DNA of 64,000 bases from UBA695 sp042691655 (GCA_042691655.1 CP170506.1:4340001-4404000), one strand, 5' to 3'. Counted from the first letter of the stretch, positions 9,003 through 18,609 are shown. The notes: a model not told the origin generated them from the letters alone. A program made the numbers and translations.

Positions 9003-10523
9003 TTAGGCGAGCAGCGCTTCGACGGCGGCGCGGGCGCCTTTGGTTTGGATGGCCGCGAGGCCGCTGGCGACGGCTTCGGTCAGGCCGGGGATGGCGTTGA
9101 GGTCCTGGCCCCAGAAGGCGGTCTGCGAGAGGGTCTCTTTTGCGAGCGCGGCGGGCTCGGAGGCGAGGCTGGCCCAGCGGGTTTTAAAGAATTCGAGGAT
9201 GTCGGCGTCGTCGCGGATCGGGTAGGCCGCGCCGTTGCGCAGGCCCTGGAAAGCGCCCTCGGGCGTGGCGGTGCCTTTGTAGAAGCTGATCAGCGCGGCA
9301 AGCGAGAAGGCCAGCGCGGCAGGGAGCTTGCCGGTGTTCTTGACGGTGTCGAGCAGCGACGGAAGCACGCGCACTTTCCACTTGGAAACGGAGTTGAGCG
9401 AGATGCTCAGGAGCTCGTGTCGGATGAACGGGTTCTGGAAACGCTCCACGACGGCTTCGGCGAAGGCTTTCTTGGCGGCTTCCTCCATCGGCAGGGCGGG
9501 GACGATTTCGTCGAACACGGCGCGGCGGATGAATTTGCCAAAAACCGGGTCGTCCATCATTTCGCCCACGGTATCGAGGCCTCCCAGGTAAGAGGCAAGG
9601 ACGCTGGAGGTGTGCGCGCCGTTGAGGACGCGCACTTTGCGAGTGCGGTAGGGGGTCTGGTCGTCGGTCCAGATGACGTTGAGCCCCGCCTTGGCGAGCG
9701 GGAATTCCTCGGCATACTTGGCCGGGCCTTCGATGACCCAGAGGTGGAAGACTTCGCCGGTGTCGATGAGGTTATCCTGGTAGCCCAGTTCGTTGACAAG
9801 CGCCTCGGCTTCGGCGCGCGGGTAGCCGGGGACGATGCGGTCGACCAGCGTGTTCAAGAACGCGTTGGCGGATTCGATCCACGCGGTGAACTCGGCCCCG
9901 AGGTTCCACGCGGCGGCGTGCTTGAGGACGTATTCCTTAAGCTTCGCACCATTGCGTTCGATCAGTTCGCACGGGATAAAGACGAGCCCCTTTGCAGCGT
10001 CGCCCTGGACGGCCTGGAAACGCTCGTAAAGGAGGTTCGCGACCTTGGCCGGGAAGGAGTTGGGGCAAACGCCCGGGGTGTGCGGCTCCTCGACGTAGGC
10101 GATGCCCGCCTCGGTAGTATTCGATATGACAAAGCGCAGATCGGCGCTGCGAACCAGCTCCACGAGCGAGGCCCACTGGTCGTAGGGGTTGAGCGCGCGA
10201 GAAATGGAGGAAATGATGCGGCGGTTCTCGACGACTTTGCCCGCCTCGACGCCCCGGGCGATGAGCGTGTAGAGGCCGTCCTGTTCGTTGATCTTGCCCG
10301 CGAGGCCCTGGGCGATCGGCTGGACCGCGACGACGCTGCCGTTGAACCCGGCGCGTTCGTTGGCTTCGTCGATCATCCAATCGACAAAGGCGCGCAGGAA
10401 ATTGCCTTCGCCAAATTGCAGGACTTTTTCAGGCCGCGTGGCGAGCGGGCCGACGGCGACGTTTTTCGGGAGATTGAAGCCGCTTTTGAGCAGCGACCGG
10501 GTAAGAGAAGGAAGTTTGGACAT
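9003..10523 (-). CDS. uxaB: Tagaturonate reductase (altronate oxidoreductase)
   Basis: A 506-residue mannitol-dehydrogenase-family protein. It interconverts D-tagaturonate and D-altronate with NAD(H). The N-terminal Rossmann segment VLQFGEGNFLRAFVDWMID and the C-terminal motif RKVRVLNGAHT (family K/N catalytic region) are visible. An upstream extension of the reading frame (to 10628) would overlap uxaC and lacks family similarity, so the ATG at 10523 (MSKLPSLTR) is chosen. It starts 13 bases after uxaC ends and is followed by uxaA, making a classical hexuronate operon. No recognisable Shine-Dalgarno, which is common in this window. Fructuronate reductase (UxuB) is a sister enzyme, but UxaA beside it favours UxaB. 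Confidence 0.93.
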   Translation of the reverse strand: MSKLPSLTRSLLKSGFNLPKNVAVGPLATRPEKVLQFGEGNFLRAFVDWMIDEANERAGFNGSVVAVQPIAQGLAGKINEQDGLYTLIARGVEAGKVVENRRIISSISRALNPYDQWASLVELVRSADLRFVISNTTEAGIAYVEEPHTPGVCPNSFPAKVANLLYERFQAVQGDAAKGLVFIPCELIERNGAKLKEYVLKHAAAWNLGAEFTAWIESANAFLNTLVDRIVPGYPRAEAEALVNELGYQDNLIDTGEVFHLWVIEGPAKYAEEFPLAKAGLNVIWTDDQTPYRTRKVRVLNGAHTSSVLASYLGGLDTVGEMMDDPVFGKFIRRAVFDEIVPALPMEEAAKKAFAEAVVERFQNPFIRHELLSISLNSVSKWKVRVLPSLLDTVKNTGKLPAALAFSLAALISFYKGTATPEGAFQGLRNGAAYPIRDDADILEFFKTRWASLASEPAALAKETLSQTAFWGQDLNAIPGLTEAVASGLAAIQTKGARAAVEALLA

Positions 10524-10536
10524 TGCGTGTGATTTG

Positions 10537-11961
10537 TTATTTGGAGAAGAACCCGAAGTAATTGCGGGCGTTGTGGTAAGAGATGTCGGCGACCATCTTC
10601 CCGACGAGCGCGAGGTCGTTGGGAACAAGGCCGCGCTCCATGTCCGCGCCGAGGAGGTTGCAAAGCAGGCGGCGGAAGTATTCGTGGCGGGTGTAGGAGA
10701 GGAAGGAGCGGCTGTCGGTGAGCATGCCGACGAACTGGCTCAGCAAGCCCAGCTGCGAGAGGGCCTCGATCTGGCGCGTCATGCCGTCGGTCTGGTCCAG
10801 GAACCACCAGCCGCTGCCCATTTGCAGCTTGCCCGCGATTTCGCCATCCTGGAAGTTGCCCAGCATGGTGGCGATGAGCTCGTTGTCGCGCGGATTGAGG
10901 TTGTAGATGATGGTCCGGGGCAGTTTGCCCGCCAGCGCAAGGCGGTCGAGGTAGCGCGAGAGACCCTGGGCCACCGGCTGGTCGTCGATGGAGTCAAACC
11001 CGGTATCGGGCCCCAGCGCGCGGAACATGGCGGTGTTGTTGTTGCGCAGCGCGCCGAAGTGGATCTGCTGCGTCCAGCCGCTTTCGGCATCCATGACGCC
11101 CAGCTCGAAAAGCATGAACGACTTGAAGCGGCGAACCTCCGCCGGATCGAGCGGCTGGCGGGCGCGGGCTTTGTCAAAGATCGTCGCGGCCTGCGATGCG
11201 GTGCAGTCGTCACCATATACCGTATCGAGGCCGCGATCGGAAAGGCGGCATCCATGGGAGTGGAAGAAGGCGTGGCGCTGGCGAATGGCGGCGAGAAAGG
11301 CCTCCAGATTGCCGATCTCCGTGCAAGCGGCGGCTTCGAGCTTGCCGAGCCAAGCCAGGAAGGCCTCGGGACGGTCCACGGCGTAGGCCAGATCGGGGCG
11401 CCAAGTAGGCCTCACCTGGACGGCGAAGGAGGGATCATCCGCAATGGCGATGTGGTCGGCCAGGGAATCGACGGGGTCGTCCGTGGTGCAGACGACCTCC
11501 ACCTTCGAGCGCGTCATGAGCGAGCGGCAGGAAAAATCGGGCGCGGTAATGACGCGGTTGCAGTCGTCGTAAATGGACTTCGCGGTCTCCGGCCCGAGCA
11601 GGCGGTCGGTAACGCCGAAGTAGCGGGAAAGCTCCAGGTGAGTCCAGTGGTAGAGCGGGTTGCGCAGCGCCTTGGGCATGATCCCGGCGTAGGCTTCGAA
11701 TTTCTCCCAGTCCGAGGTATCGCCGCCGGTGCAGAGGCGCTCGGGCACCCCGGCGGTGCGCATGGCGCGCCATTTATAGTGGTCGCCGTAGAGCCAAATT
11801 TGCGTAAGGTTCTCCCAGCGCTTGTCGCCCGCGATCTCCGAGGGCTTCAGGTGGCAGTGGTAATCGATGATGGGCAGGCCCTCGGCGTAGCCGTGGTAAA
11901 GCTCGCGAGCGGCGCGGGTCTGCAAAAGGAAATCGTCGTGGATGAAAGGGGAGTTACTCAT
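10537..11961 (-). CDS. uxaC: Uronate isomerase (glucuronate/galacturonate isomerase)
   Basis: A 474-residue amidohydrolase-superfamily enzyme that converts D-galacturonate to tagaturonate and D-glucuronate to fructuronate. The metal-binding YHCHLKPSEIA near residue 34, EVVCTTDDPVDSL and KFMLFELGVMDAE-like later segments match UxaC; length agrees with the family (about 470). First gene of uxaCBA, transcribed away from the XylR-like regulator at 12044. The 82-base gap between the divergent genes carries a 21-bp tandem repeat that fits a regulator site. Cytoplasmic. Highly confident. Confidence 0.96.
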   Translation of the reverse strand: MSNSPFIHDDFLLQTRAARELYHGYAEGLPIIDYHCHLKPSEIAGDKRWENLTQIWLYGDHYKWRAMRTAGVPERLCTGGDTSDWEKFEAYAGIMPKALRNPLYHWTHLELSRYFGVTDRLLGPETAKSIYDDCNRVITAPDFSCRSLMTRSKVEVVCTTDDPVDSLADHIAIADDPSFAVQVRPTWRPDLAYAVDRPEAFLAWLGKLEAAACTEIGNLEAFLAAIRQRHAFFHSHGCRLSDRGLDTVYGDDCTASQAATIFDKARARQPLDPAEVRRFKSFMLFELGVMDAESGWTQQIHFGALRNNNTAMFRALGPDTGFDSIDDQPVAQGLSRYLDRLALAGKLPRTIIYNLNPRDNELIATMLGNFQDGEIAGKLQMGSGWWFLDQTDGMTRQIEALSQLGLLSQFVGMLTDSRSFLSYTRHEYFRRLLCNLLGADMERGLVPNDLALVGKMVADISYHNARNYFGFFSK

Positions 11962-12006
11962 GGAAAGGGATCATTTTTCTTATCGCACATTCCCCGGGGC
12001 GCATCT

Positions 12007-12048
12007 ATGGTAATGATCCGCAGAGTCAGGGTAATATTGCGCAATGAC
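12007..12048. promoter_or_regulatory. Candidate XylR-like operator: 21-bp tandem repeat plus ATTGCGCAAT palindrome
   Basis: Two imperfect direct repeats (12007-12027 and 12028-12048) share 14 of 21 positions, including GGTAAT at the same place. The period of two helical turns matches the tandem binding mode known for AraC-family XylR. A perfect palindrome ATTGCGCAAT (12036-12045) covers the start codon of the regulator gene at 12044. The site lies 46-87 bases upstream of uxaC. It may control both divergent genes. Confidence 0.55.
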
Positions 12049-13228
12049 CACATCCCCCGTCCCCCACGCCAAATTTCACGTCGCGCTTCTGTTGGAAACC
12101 TCCCGAGAGGTCGGCAGGGGCCTCCTGCGAGGCGTGCGCCGCTACGCCCGGCTGCACGGGCCTTGGGGCTTGCACGTGATGCCCGGGGACCTCATCCAAA
12201 CGCTCCCAACCATGCGCGCCTGGGGCGGCACGGGGATCATCGCCCGCGTCCCCACCGACAGCGTGGCGCGCGCCATTCTGCGCACGGGCCTGCCGGTGAT
12301 CGCCGGTCCCCTCTCCGACCGCCAGCTCGCCCCGTCAAGCCCGCTCTCGGGCTGCCCGGAGATCCGAGCCAACGGGGAGGCCATCGGGCGGCTCGCGGCC
12401 GAGCACTTGATGGACCGGGGCCTCGCTCACTTTGCCTTCGTCGGCGGCTATCGCACGACCAACTGGGTGGAACGCCGCCAGAGCGCATTCGCCACGAGGC
12501 TCAAAGAAGCGGGGTTCCCGTGCGCCATCTACCCCAAGCCGCCGACCTCCGAGCAGGACTGGGGCCGGGAGCAAAAGCGCCTGGTCCGTTGGCTCGCCGC
12601 CCAGCCCAAACCGCTGGGCGTCATGGCCGCGCTCGACGCCCGGGGCAGGCAGGTCATCGAAGCGTGCATGGAAGCGGGCCTAAGCGTGCCCGACGAAGTG
12701 GCGGTCATCGGCGTGGACAACGACGAACTGCTCTGCGAACTGTGCGACCCGCCCCTCTCCAGCGTCGCCCTCAACGCCGAGAAAGCGGGCTACGAAGCCG
12801 CCGAACTGCTCGAAGCCATGATGCGCGGGCAGAAGGCCCCCCCGAGGCAAATTTTGATCGAGCCGACCCACGTCGTGGCGCGGCAATCGACGGAAATTGC
12901 CGCCACCGACGACCGGAAAATCGCCGACGCCCTACGGTTCATCCGCCACGAAGCCAACCGGCCCCTGGGCATCCCGGATGTAGCCGAGCACATCGGCCTC
13001 TCGCGGCGTTCGCTGGAACTGCGCTTCCGCCGCGCCCTGGGGCACACCGTGCTCACCGAAATCCGCCGTTCGCAACTGGAGCGGGTGCGGGCCTTCCTGA
13101 TCGAGACCGACTGGCCCATCGGAAAAATCGCCCAACACTGCGGCTTTTCCAACGGCAACTACCTCGGGAAAATCTTCCGAAAGGAATTCGAAGAGACCCC
13201 GCAGAGTTTCCGACTGCGGCAAAAGTAA
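12044..13228 (+). CDS. XylR-like transcriptional regulator (LacI-type effector domain, AraC-type HTH)
   Basis: A 394-residue protein with the same domain order and size as E. coli XylR (392). Residues 10-280 form a periplasmic-binding-protein-like effector domain (VALLLETSREVGRGLLRGVR, HFAFVGGY, AVIGVDNDELLCELCDPPLSSV). Residues about 290-394 hold two AraC-type helix-turn-helix motifs (IPDVAEHIGLSRRSLELRFR and IGKIAQHCGFSNGNYLGKIF). It is divergent from uxaCBA, so the natural inducer is probably a uronate or a uronate-derived sugar, although most studied members sense xylose. Its 3' end overlaps the 3' end of the convergent YfhO-like gene by 70 bases. Confidence 0.9.
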   Translation: MTTSPVPHAKFHVALLLETSREVGRGLLRGVRRYARLHGPWGLHVMPGDLIQTLPTMRAWGGTGIIARVPTDSVARAILRTGLPVIAGPLSDRQLAPSSPLSGCPEIRANGEAIGRLAAEHLMDRGLAHFAFVGGYRTTNWVERRQSAFATRLKEAGFPCAIYPKPPTSEQDWGREQKRLVRWLAAQPKPLGVMAALDARGRQVIEACMEAGLSVPDEVAVIGVDNDELLCELCDPPLSSVALNAEKAGYEAAELLEAMMRGQKAPPRQILIEPTHVVARQSTEIAATDDRKIADALRFIRHEANRPLGIPDVAEHIGLSRRSLELRFRRALGHTVLTEIRRSQLERVRAFLIETDWPIGKIAQHCGFSNGNYLGKIFRKEFEETPQSFRLRQK

Positions 13229-15612
13229 ATCCACACCTGAATACCACCCGCCAACGAGAGCAATGCAAGGGTCGCCAGGGTGATGCAGATGCCGATGAAA
13301 AAGGGCTGCGGCTGGTAGCAAAAAACGATCTCGTTATTCCCAGGCTGGACCGGAATCGCCCGGAACAATCCGTTAGCAAGATAAATGGGCACCTCCTTGC
13401 CGTTGACTGTCGCTTTCCAACCGGGGAACCAAGTATCGGTAAGCACCAACAGCGCCTGGCGTTTGGCCGATACCGTCATATCCACAGAATTCCATTGATA
13501 ATGAAGCCGCTGCACGTCTCCAGCGGGCTCAAAATCGCCGAAACCGGCAGTATCCGGGTTGCTCTGGCCGGACATCAATTCGAGCACGACATCGCGCCGC
13601 AGGTCAAAGCTATCAGTAAGGATTGTCCGGATTGACTCCTCAAAATTTTTGGAGAGCCTCCACCGATCCACAACATACGCTTTGGGAAGCGCCGTCGAAC
13701 GGTCCAGCACGTTAACTTCCTTGGAAGCGTGATTCCATAGCACTTGGGGAAAAGGCTGGCTCTGAACCACGTAACGGATGTTCATAACGTCGGCCAGCCG
13801 TTCACGCAGTGCCGGAGGATTAAGCGTTTCAAGCAGCGCGTTGACTTCCTGATAACGTAGCAGCTTCAAGCCTACCGTATGCTCCTGGAACATTCCGAAC
13901 GGTTGAAGAACGTCTTGAATCGCCGCGTCTTTTGCCCACTGGTAAAACGAGCGGTCCCGGCACCCATAAAAATACTGCCCCGCATTGGCACTAGTGCTGT
14001 AGATCTGCCAGGGCTGCAACGGTTCAAAAGGAGCATGGAGCGTTTTGGGGGGCAGCTCGTAAATATCCTTGTCCATGATGGGCTGGATCTCGCGTCCAAC
14101 CAAGAACAAGTTGATAAATGTCACCGCCAGAGCAGTCCACGCAGTGACCTTCCATGGTGCCTTTCCGGAAAAAAACATCCCAACCACACCCAGCCCCAGA
14201 GCCAGGAAGAGGATACCCCGGCAATAATCCCCGAATACTTCCTTGGCGTGGAGCGGAAGGGCGGTGGAATTGCCCGTCAAGGTTTCAAAGAGCGAGCTAT
14301 CGCTCCCCCCAAGCATCAAGCCGATGAGCGTCAGCAGCAGTATCATTCCCCAGCCGGCAAAGACAACCCAGCCTCCCACCGGGATCTTCCGACCGGAACG
14401 GTTCCAGTTCAAAATTTGCTGAAAGCCCAGCGAGGCCAGCACCGGCAGGGCATAAACCAAGAATACAAGAAATTTGGACGGCCAGCGAAAGTGGCTAAAG
14501 CCCGGCAGGAATTTATTCAGTAACATGTATGCAGGGAAGTATTTGCCCGCGGAAAAGACCAAGGCCAGAATGGCGACCGCGAGGAAGAAAAAGAAAAGAA
14601 AACGGTGCAATTCGTTGCCTTCCTCTTTCGAAAACCGCTTGAGGCAAAACGGCGAGAACGTGGCGACGATTAACGGAAAGATCCCGATGAAACAGGTGCC
14701 CGCCCAGAACTCATAGACCGTGATTCCCCAGTATGCATTGGGATAGCCCGACCGTCCAAAGAGGAACGGAAATAGCAGCGAGAGATATTGCATGGGGTGA
14801 TAGGAGGCCATGTCCAGACCTGGATCGACCGCGATGGACCGCTCGCTGGATTTGATAAACTCCCAACTCGGCAAAAATTGAGCCATACAAAGCCCGACGG
14901 TAATCACCCCGGCGACAGTCATCGCAACGCAGAGTGAGAAAAACACCCGCGCATTCCGAAGCCAAAGAACGCGGGCCACAACGTATCCGCCGACCAGAAA
15001 CTGCCCGAAGATCATCATTTGCGGATAACCCGCGAGGTATTGAAGGGATACCGTCACCGCGACGGCGACGATTCTCCAAAAATTCCGCCGGATGCCCGCC
15101 GTTTCCGGATTCCGAGCCCGTTCCAGCAGGGAGCTCATCACCAGCAATTCCACGGGCACCCACGTAAATACGCCAATGTGAGAGCGGAATTCGAGCATCG
15201 CAATGACCCACGAGCTGAACATCAAGCTAATGGCCCCGCAGAGCGCAGGAAAAACATCCATCTTCCAATGACGCGCCAAAGCATAGACGGAAAGCCCCGC
15301 CGTAAAAACGCAAATGCCATAGGCAATGGAGAGAGCCCGGCTCAACGAGAAGATGTAGTAGACCCAGTTGACCGGATAAAAAAAGGCGGTCTCGGGGTCC
15401 GCAAGGTGCGGTTTGCCATGGCCGATAAAGGGGTTCCAGAGCGGGAAGAACTCGTTGGTCTTGAGCGCTTTGGAAACAAATTGCGGAGCATTCTGCAAAA
15501 GGAACGAGGGATCGCGGAAGCAGAGCACTTTTCCCCCAAAGTACGAGTCCCAGAAGAAGAGAAGTACCAAGCCCACCAGCAACCACACGGGCCAGTTTTT
15601 GAGGTTCCACAT
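13159..15612 (-). CDS. YfhO-like multispanning membrane protein
   Basis: An integral membrane protein of 817 residues with about a dozen hydrophobic segments over the first 560 residues and a soluble C-terminal domain ending near a last membrane helix (FFIGICITLATLALLSLAGG). LWNPFIGHGKPHLADPETAFFYP and AYVVDRWR match the YfhO family, a GT-C-like group tied to glycosylation of wall or envelope polymers in Firmicutes. ATG 15612 is preferred because AAGGGGG stands 7 bases before it and the protein then starts directly with the first helix; an ATG at 15678 would add 22 residues. It is the last of three same-strand genes after an ArfB-like gene and a GT39-type transferase. Substrate unknown. Confidence 0.82.
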   Translation of the reverse strand: MWNLKNWPVWLLVGLVLLFFWDSYFGGKVLCFRDPSFLLQNAPQFVSKALKTNEFFPLWNPFIGHGKPHLADPETAFFYPVNWVYYIFSLSRALSIAYGICVFTAGLSVYALARHWKMDVFPALCGAISLMFSSWVIAMLEFRSHIGVFTWVPVELLVMSSLLERARNPETAGIRRNFWRIVAVAVTVSLQYLAGYPQMMIFGQFLVGGYVVARVLWLRNARVFFSLCVAMTVAGVITVGLCMAQFLPSWEFIKSSERSIAVDPGLDMASYHPMQYLSLLFPFLFGRSGYPNAYWGITVYEFWAGTCFIGIFPLIVATFSPFCLKRFSKEEGNELHRFLFFFFLAVAILALVFSAGKYFPAYMLLNKFLPGFSHFRWPSKFLVFLVYALPVLASLGFQQILNWNRSGRKIPVGGWVVFAGWGMILLLTLIGLMLGGSDSSLFETLTGNSTALPLHAKEVFGDYCRGILFLALGLGVVGMFFSGKAPWKVTAWTALAVTFINLFLVGREIQPIMDKDIYELPPKTLHAPFEPLQPWQIYSTSANAGQYFYGCRDRSFYQWAKDAAIQDVLQPFGMFQEHTVGLKLLRYQEVNALLETLNPPALRERLADVMNIRYVVQSQPFPQVLWNHASKEVNVLDRSTALPKAYVVDRWRLSKNFEESIRTILTDSFDLRRDVVLELMSGQSNPDTAGFGDFEPAGDVQRLHYQWNSVDMTVSAKRQALLVLTDTWFPGWKATVNGKEVPIYLANGLFRAIPVQPGNNEIVFCYQPQPFFIGICITLATLALLSLAGGIQVWIYFCRSRKLCGVSSNSFRKIFPR

Positions 15613-15690
15613 AATGCCCCCTTCTGCCGTGGAAGATGGAACAGGCGATTTCAGACGGGAATTGGAAACTTTGGGCATAATCTCTTGAAA

Positions 15691-17349
15691 TTACTGAAGC
15701 GGAGTTTTTGGAACTCGCTTAAATACATAAATGGCTTCGATCTCGGGATTGAAATTGCGAACGGACTCAAAACGGCGCCAGAAGAGTTCAGGGCGGTAAA
15801 GATCCCGCCAGAAATAATTGATAACCGCTTCCCTACGGTAATAAAAATCTTTGTCGGCGTCATTCATCTTCTGAATTGCATCTTTAACCTCCGCCAAATT
15901 CGGGCCAAAAGCCACCATGTAATCGGGTGGAAGGATTCCTGCAAAATGGATAAGCGCAAGTTTGGCAAACTGCCCCTGCGGTGGCGGGAGTAACTGCCAT
16001 GCATAAAGGGGATCAGGAGCATGAAACATCAATGGGCCGGTTGCGTAAGCAGGCTGAACCCATACCGATTCGCCCTTCTGGACATTTTTTCGAATCCATT
16101 TTGAAGTTTCGGAATAGGGATCGCTGGGGGGATTCCACAGTTCCCGAGCGAAGCAGTAAAGAGAAGATCGAATATCCTCAGGGGTAATCAACCCAGCCCC
16201 GTAAAACAGGTTGGAACCAAAGGCCAAGATGGCAACAGGAATACTTACCCAAGCGCGTTCAAACGACGCTGTCACCAACCAACACAATGTAAAGACCTCA
16301 ACTGCAATAAACAGCGGAATCAGATTAGAAAGAAACCTGATATCCGCACAGTTCGTGACATTCACGATTTGGTTGGAAAGCAAAGTCATTGCCACAATAT
16401 CAACCAATATGGCAACCAACCCCCGCTTGAGAGGGGTAATGTGGTTGACAAACGAGGCCACAATCGCAAAAGGCACCAGCAAAACCATTAGCATTTCGCA
16501 TTGGTTGACGTCTCTGCAATACCATAAAAACAGAATCAGTTGTTGGAAATGGCTGTTATGCCCGAGCCATTTGGCCAACTCACAGTGGAACGGGTTCCAC
16601 CATTGCAGCATGATTAACCCCATAACAAGGGAAGGCAGGAGCACCACCGCCAGATCCAGCCAGCGAACCGGATTGATTTTCCTCTGCCAAATCAAATAGT
16701 CCACCAAAAGGCACATGCAGATTGAAATGAAGAAACAGGGGTTGGTCGACATGAGCAATGCCAAGCAAATACCCATGATGCCGCCACGCAAAATATCGCC
16801 ACGCCAGTTGGTATAGATATAGGCAACCACCATCGAAAACAACATCGCAGCCCCGTAATAATGACACTGGCGCGAATAGAGGAAAAATGAAACGTTCGTG
16901 ATAAGGACCACGGAAAATACGGCGACCGTCACGGTCGATGCTTTCCATTTCCACATCCAGCGAAACATCAAACCCACGCAGGCGAGGCCAAACAGCGCAA
17001 AGGGAAGCCGCGCGGCGAAAGTATTGATCCCAAAGATCCGCATCGAAAGGGCTGCTGTATAAGCTACGAAAGGAGGATCCGCCTCACACCTCAACTTTGC
17101 CAGCAGTCCTCCATGATCATATCCAATGATGTTGTGCCCCACAAACGCTTTGGTATCCCCCGTTTGCAGCACGCTTTCGGCGGAAAGAGCGTCTCCAGTT
17201 TCATCATCCCATAGGGCATAATGTCCAAGCCGCGCGAAAAGTAACACGGAAGAAAGCAACAACACCGCGATGCAAAGCGACCAAAAAATCTGCTTTGAAC
17301 AACCGGTTCCCGTAATTTGACGATCCGATAGCTGGGTCGAGGAAGGCAT
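15691..17349 (-). CDS. GT39/ArnT-like membrane glycosyltransferase (paralogue 1)
   Basis: A 552-residue protein with an N-terminal membrane anchor, the loop LGHYALWDDETGDAL (acidic DE pair as in GT-C enzymes that use polyprenyl-phosphate sugars) and about ten membrane helices, then a soluble C-terminal domain. It probably transfers a lipid-linked sugar to an acceptor on the outer face of the inner membrane. The protein at 19913-21535 is a clear paralogue over the whole length (shared GDT..VGHN, LPFALFGLA and RQCHYYG/RNCRYYG segments, and DLYRPE near the end). The YfhO-like gene follows after 12 bases (or 78 if the later start is used), so a joint operon is likely. Acceptor unknown. Confidence 0.82.
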   Translation of the reverse strand: MPSSTQLSDRQITGTGCSKQIFWSLCIAVLLLSSVLLFARLGHYALWDDETGDALSAESVLQTGDTKAFVGHNIIGYDHGGLLAKLRCEADPPFVAYTAALSMRIFGINTFAARLPFALFGLACVGLMFRWMWKWKASTVTVAVFSVVLITNVSFFLYSRQCHYYGAAMLFSMVVAYIYTNWRGDILRGGIMGICLALLMSTNPCFFISICMCLLVDYLIWQRKINPVRWLDLAVVLLPSLVMGLIMLQWWNPFHCELAKWLGHNSHFQQLILFLWYCRDVNQCEMLMVLLVPFAIVASFVNHITPLKRGLVAILVDIVAMTLLSNQIVNVTNCADIRFLSNLIPLFIAVEVFTLCWLVTASFERAWVSIPVAILAFGSNLFYGAGLITPEDIRSSLYCFARELWNPPSDPYSETSKWIRKNVQKGESVWVQPAYATGPLMFHAPDPLYAWQLLPPPQGQFAKLALIHFAGILPPDYMVAFGPNLAEVKDAIQKMNDADKDFYYRREAVINYFWRDLYRPELFWRRFESVRNFNPEIEAIYVFKRVPKTPLQ

Positions 17350-17389
17350 GACTGTGAATAAAAGAGGTATGCTTTTCCCTTACAAGCAA

Positions 17390-17791
17390 TTACTCCACCC
17401 GCCCCCGCAGTTTCTTCACGGCGCCGCGCTTCTTCTTCGAATCGACCATCCGGCGTTTGACGCCTTTGGGGCGCGGGCGGTTGCGGCGGCGGGTTTTCTC
17501 CCGCTCGGAGCGTGCCCGGGCTTGGCACTCGCGCTGCTGCTCTTCCAGGGTTTCGATGAGCCGCTGGCGCGCCAGTTGGCGGTTCATGGCCTGGGAACGG
17601 GAGTCCTGCACGGTGACGGAGACGCCGCTCGGCCCGTGCCGCAGCGTCACCGACGTGGAGACTTTGTTGACGTTCTGGCCGCCGGGGCCGGAAGATCGGG
17701 CAAAACTCTCCTCGATGTCCTCGACCCGCAGGCCCAGGCGTGCCAGGCGCGCGGCGAATTCATTTGCCCCGGAGGTGGAGGAAGCGTTCAT
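17390..17791 (-). CDS. arfB: ArfB/YaeJ-like peptidyl-tRNA hydrolase (RF-1 domain protein)
   Basis: A 133-residue protein with the class-I release factor catalytic motif SSGPGGQNVNKVST (GGQ at residues 37-39) and a lysine/arginine-rich C-terminal tail (KGVKRRMVDSKKKRGAVKK), and no codon-recognition domains. This architecture is that of ArfB (YaeJ, mitochondrial ICT1), which frees ribosomes stalled on messages without a stop codon; the basic tail enters the empty mRNA channel. It is divergent from nagB with about 41 bases between starts and lies 40 bases before the GT39-type gene on the same strand. The symbol is given by similarity only. Confidence 0.85.
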   Translation of the reverse strand: MNASSTSGANEFAARLARLGLRVEDIEESFARSSGPGGQNVNKVSTSVTLRHGPSGVSVTVQDSRSQAMNRQLARQRLIETLEEQQRECQARARSEREKTRRRNRPRPKGVKRRMVDSKKKRGAVKKLRGRVE

Positions 17792-17832
17792 TGTCTTGGG
17801 AAAAGCAAAAAAAAGGGAGGCTTGGGAGAATT

Positions 17833-18609
17833 ATGGAAATCATTATAAAAACCGATGCACAAGAAGCGAGCCTGGAAGCGGCGGCATTGATCGCCCGGCA
17901 GCTACGCGTGAAACCGGGCTGTGTGCTGGGGCTCGCCACCGGGTCGACTCCGCTGCGGCTTTACGAGATCCTTTGTGGGATGGCCGAGGCCGGTTTGGTG
18001 GACCCTTCCCAGGCCACGGCCTTTAACCTGGACGAATATGTGGGCCTGCCCGGGACGCACCCGCAGAGCTACGCGGCTTTCATGCAGGCACACCTCTTCC
18101 AGCGCTTCAAGGTGGCCCGCTGGCACATTCCCAACGGGTTAGATCCGGACGTTCCCGGGCATTGCGCGCGGTACGAGGCGGCGATTCGCGAGGCGGGCGG
18201 GGTTGATCTCCAGCTCCTGGGGCTCGGCTCGGACGGGCACATCGGGTTCAATGAGCCGGGGTCGTCTCTGGCTTCGCGCACGCGGCTCAAGACGCTGACG
18301 GCCCGGACGGTGGCCGACAACGCGCCGCATTTCGCCTCTCCGGACGAGGTGCCCCGGCACGTGATCACGATGGGCGTGGGGACGATCCTGGAGGCGCGCC
18401 ACTGTCTGGTGCTGGCCTTTGGCGAGCAGAAGGCGCGAGCGGTGGCGGCGATGGCGGAGGGGCCGGTAACGGCTTCGTGCCCGGCCTCGGCGCTCCAGAT
18501 ACACCCGGTTTGCACGTTGATCGTGGACGAACCGGCGGCGGCCCGTCTCGAACGGCGCGACTATTACCGCTGGGTTTACGACAACAAACCAGAGTGGCAG
18601 CGGCCCTGA
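17833..18609 (+). CDS. nagB: Glucosamine-6-phosphate deaminase
   Basis: A 258-residue enzyme that converts glucosamine 6-phosphate to fructose 6-phosphate and ammonia. Motifs are LGLATGSTP (phosphate binding), FNLDEYVGL with the catalytic Asp, and GLGSDGHIGFNEPGSSL with the His/Glu pair. ATG 17833 is chosen because GGGAG lies 7-8 bases upstream and the family N terminus MEIIIKTD starts there; a longer frame would overlap the divergent ArfB-like gene. No nagA lies beside it. It ends 82 bases before the GT9 gene on the same strand. Cytoplasmic amino-sugar catabolism. Confidence 0.95.
   Translation: MEIIIKTDAQEASLEAAALIARQLRVKPGCVLGLATGSTPLRLYEILCGMAEAGLVDPSQATAFNLDEYVGLPGTHPQSYAAFMQAHLFQRFKVARWHIPNGLDPDVPGHCARYEAAIREAGGVDLQLLGLGSDGHIGFNEPGSSLASRTRLKTLTARTVADNAPHFASPDEVPRHVITMGVGTILEARHCLVLAFGEQKARAVAAMAEGPVTASCPASALQIHPVCTLIVDEPAAARLERRDYYRWVYDNKPEWQRP

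Noticed and set aside
8547..10532. Long plus-strand open frame of 661 codons opposite uxaA and uxaB
   Set aside because: It is antisense to two well-supported enzymes; high GC in third positions opens the complementary frame. The protein has no recognisable fold.
10288..13635. Plus-strand open frame of 1,115 codons across uxaC and the XylR-like gene
   Set aside because: Shadow of uxaC and of the regulator in another frame; arginine/proline-rich without family similarity.
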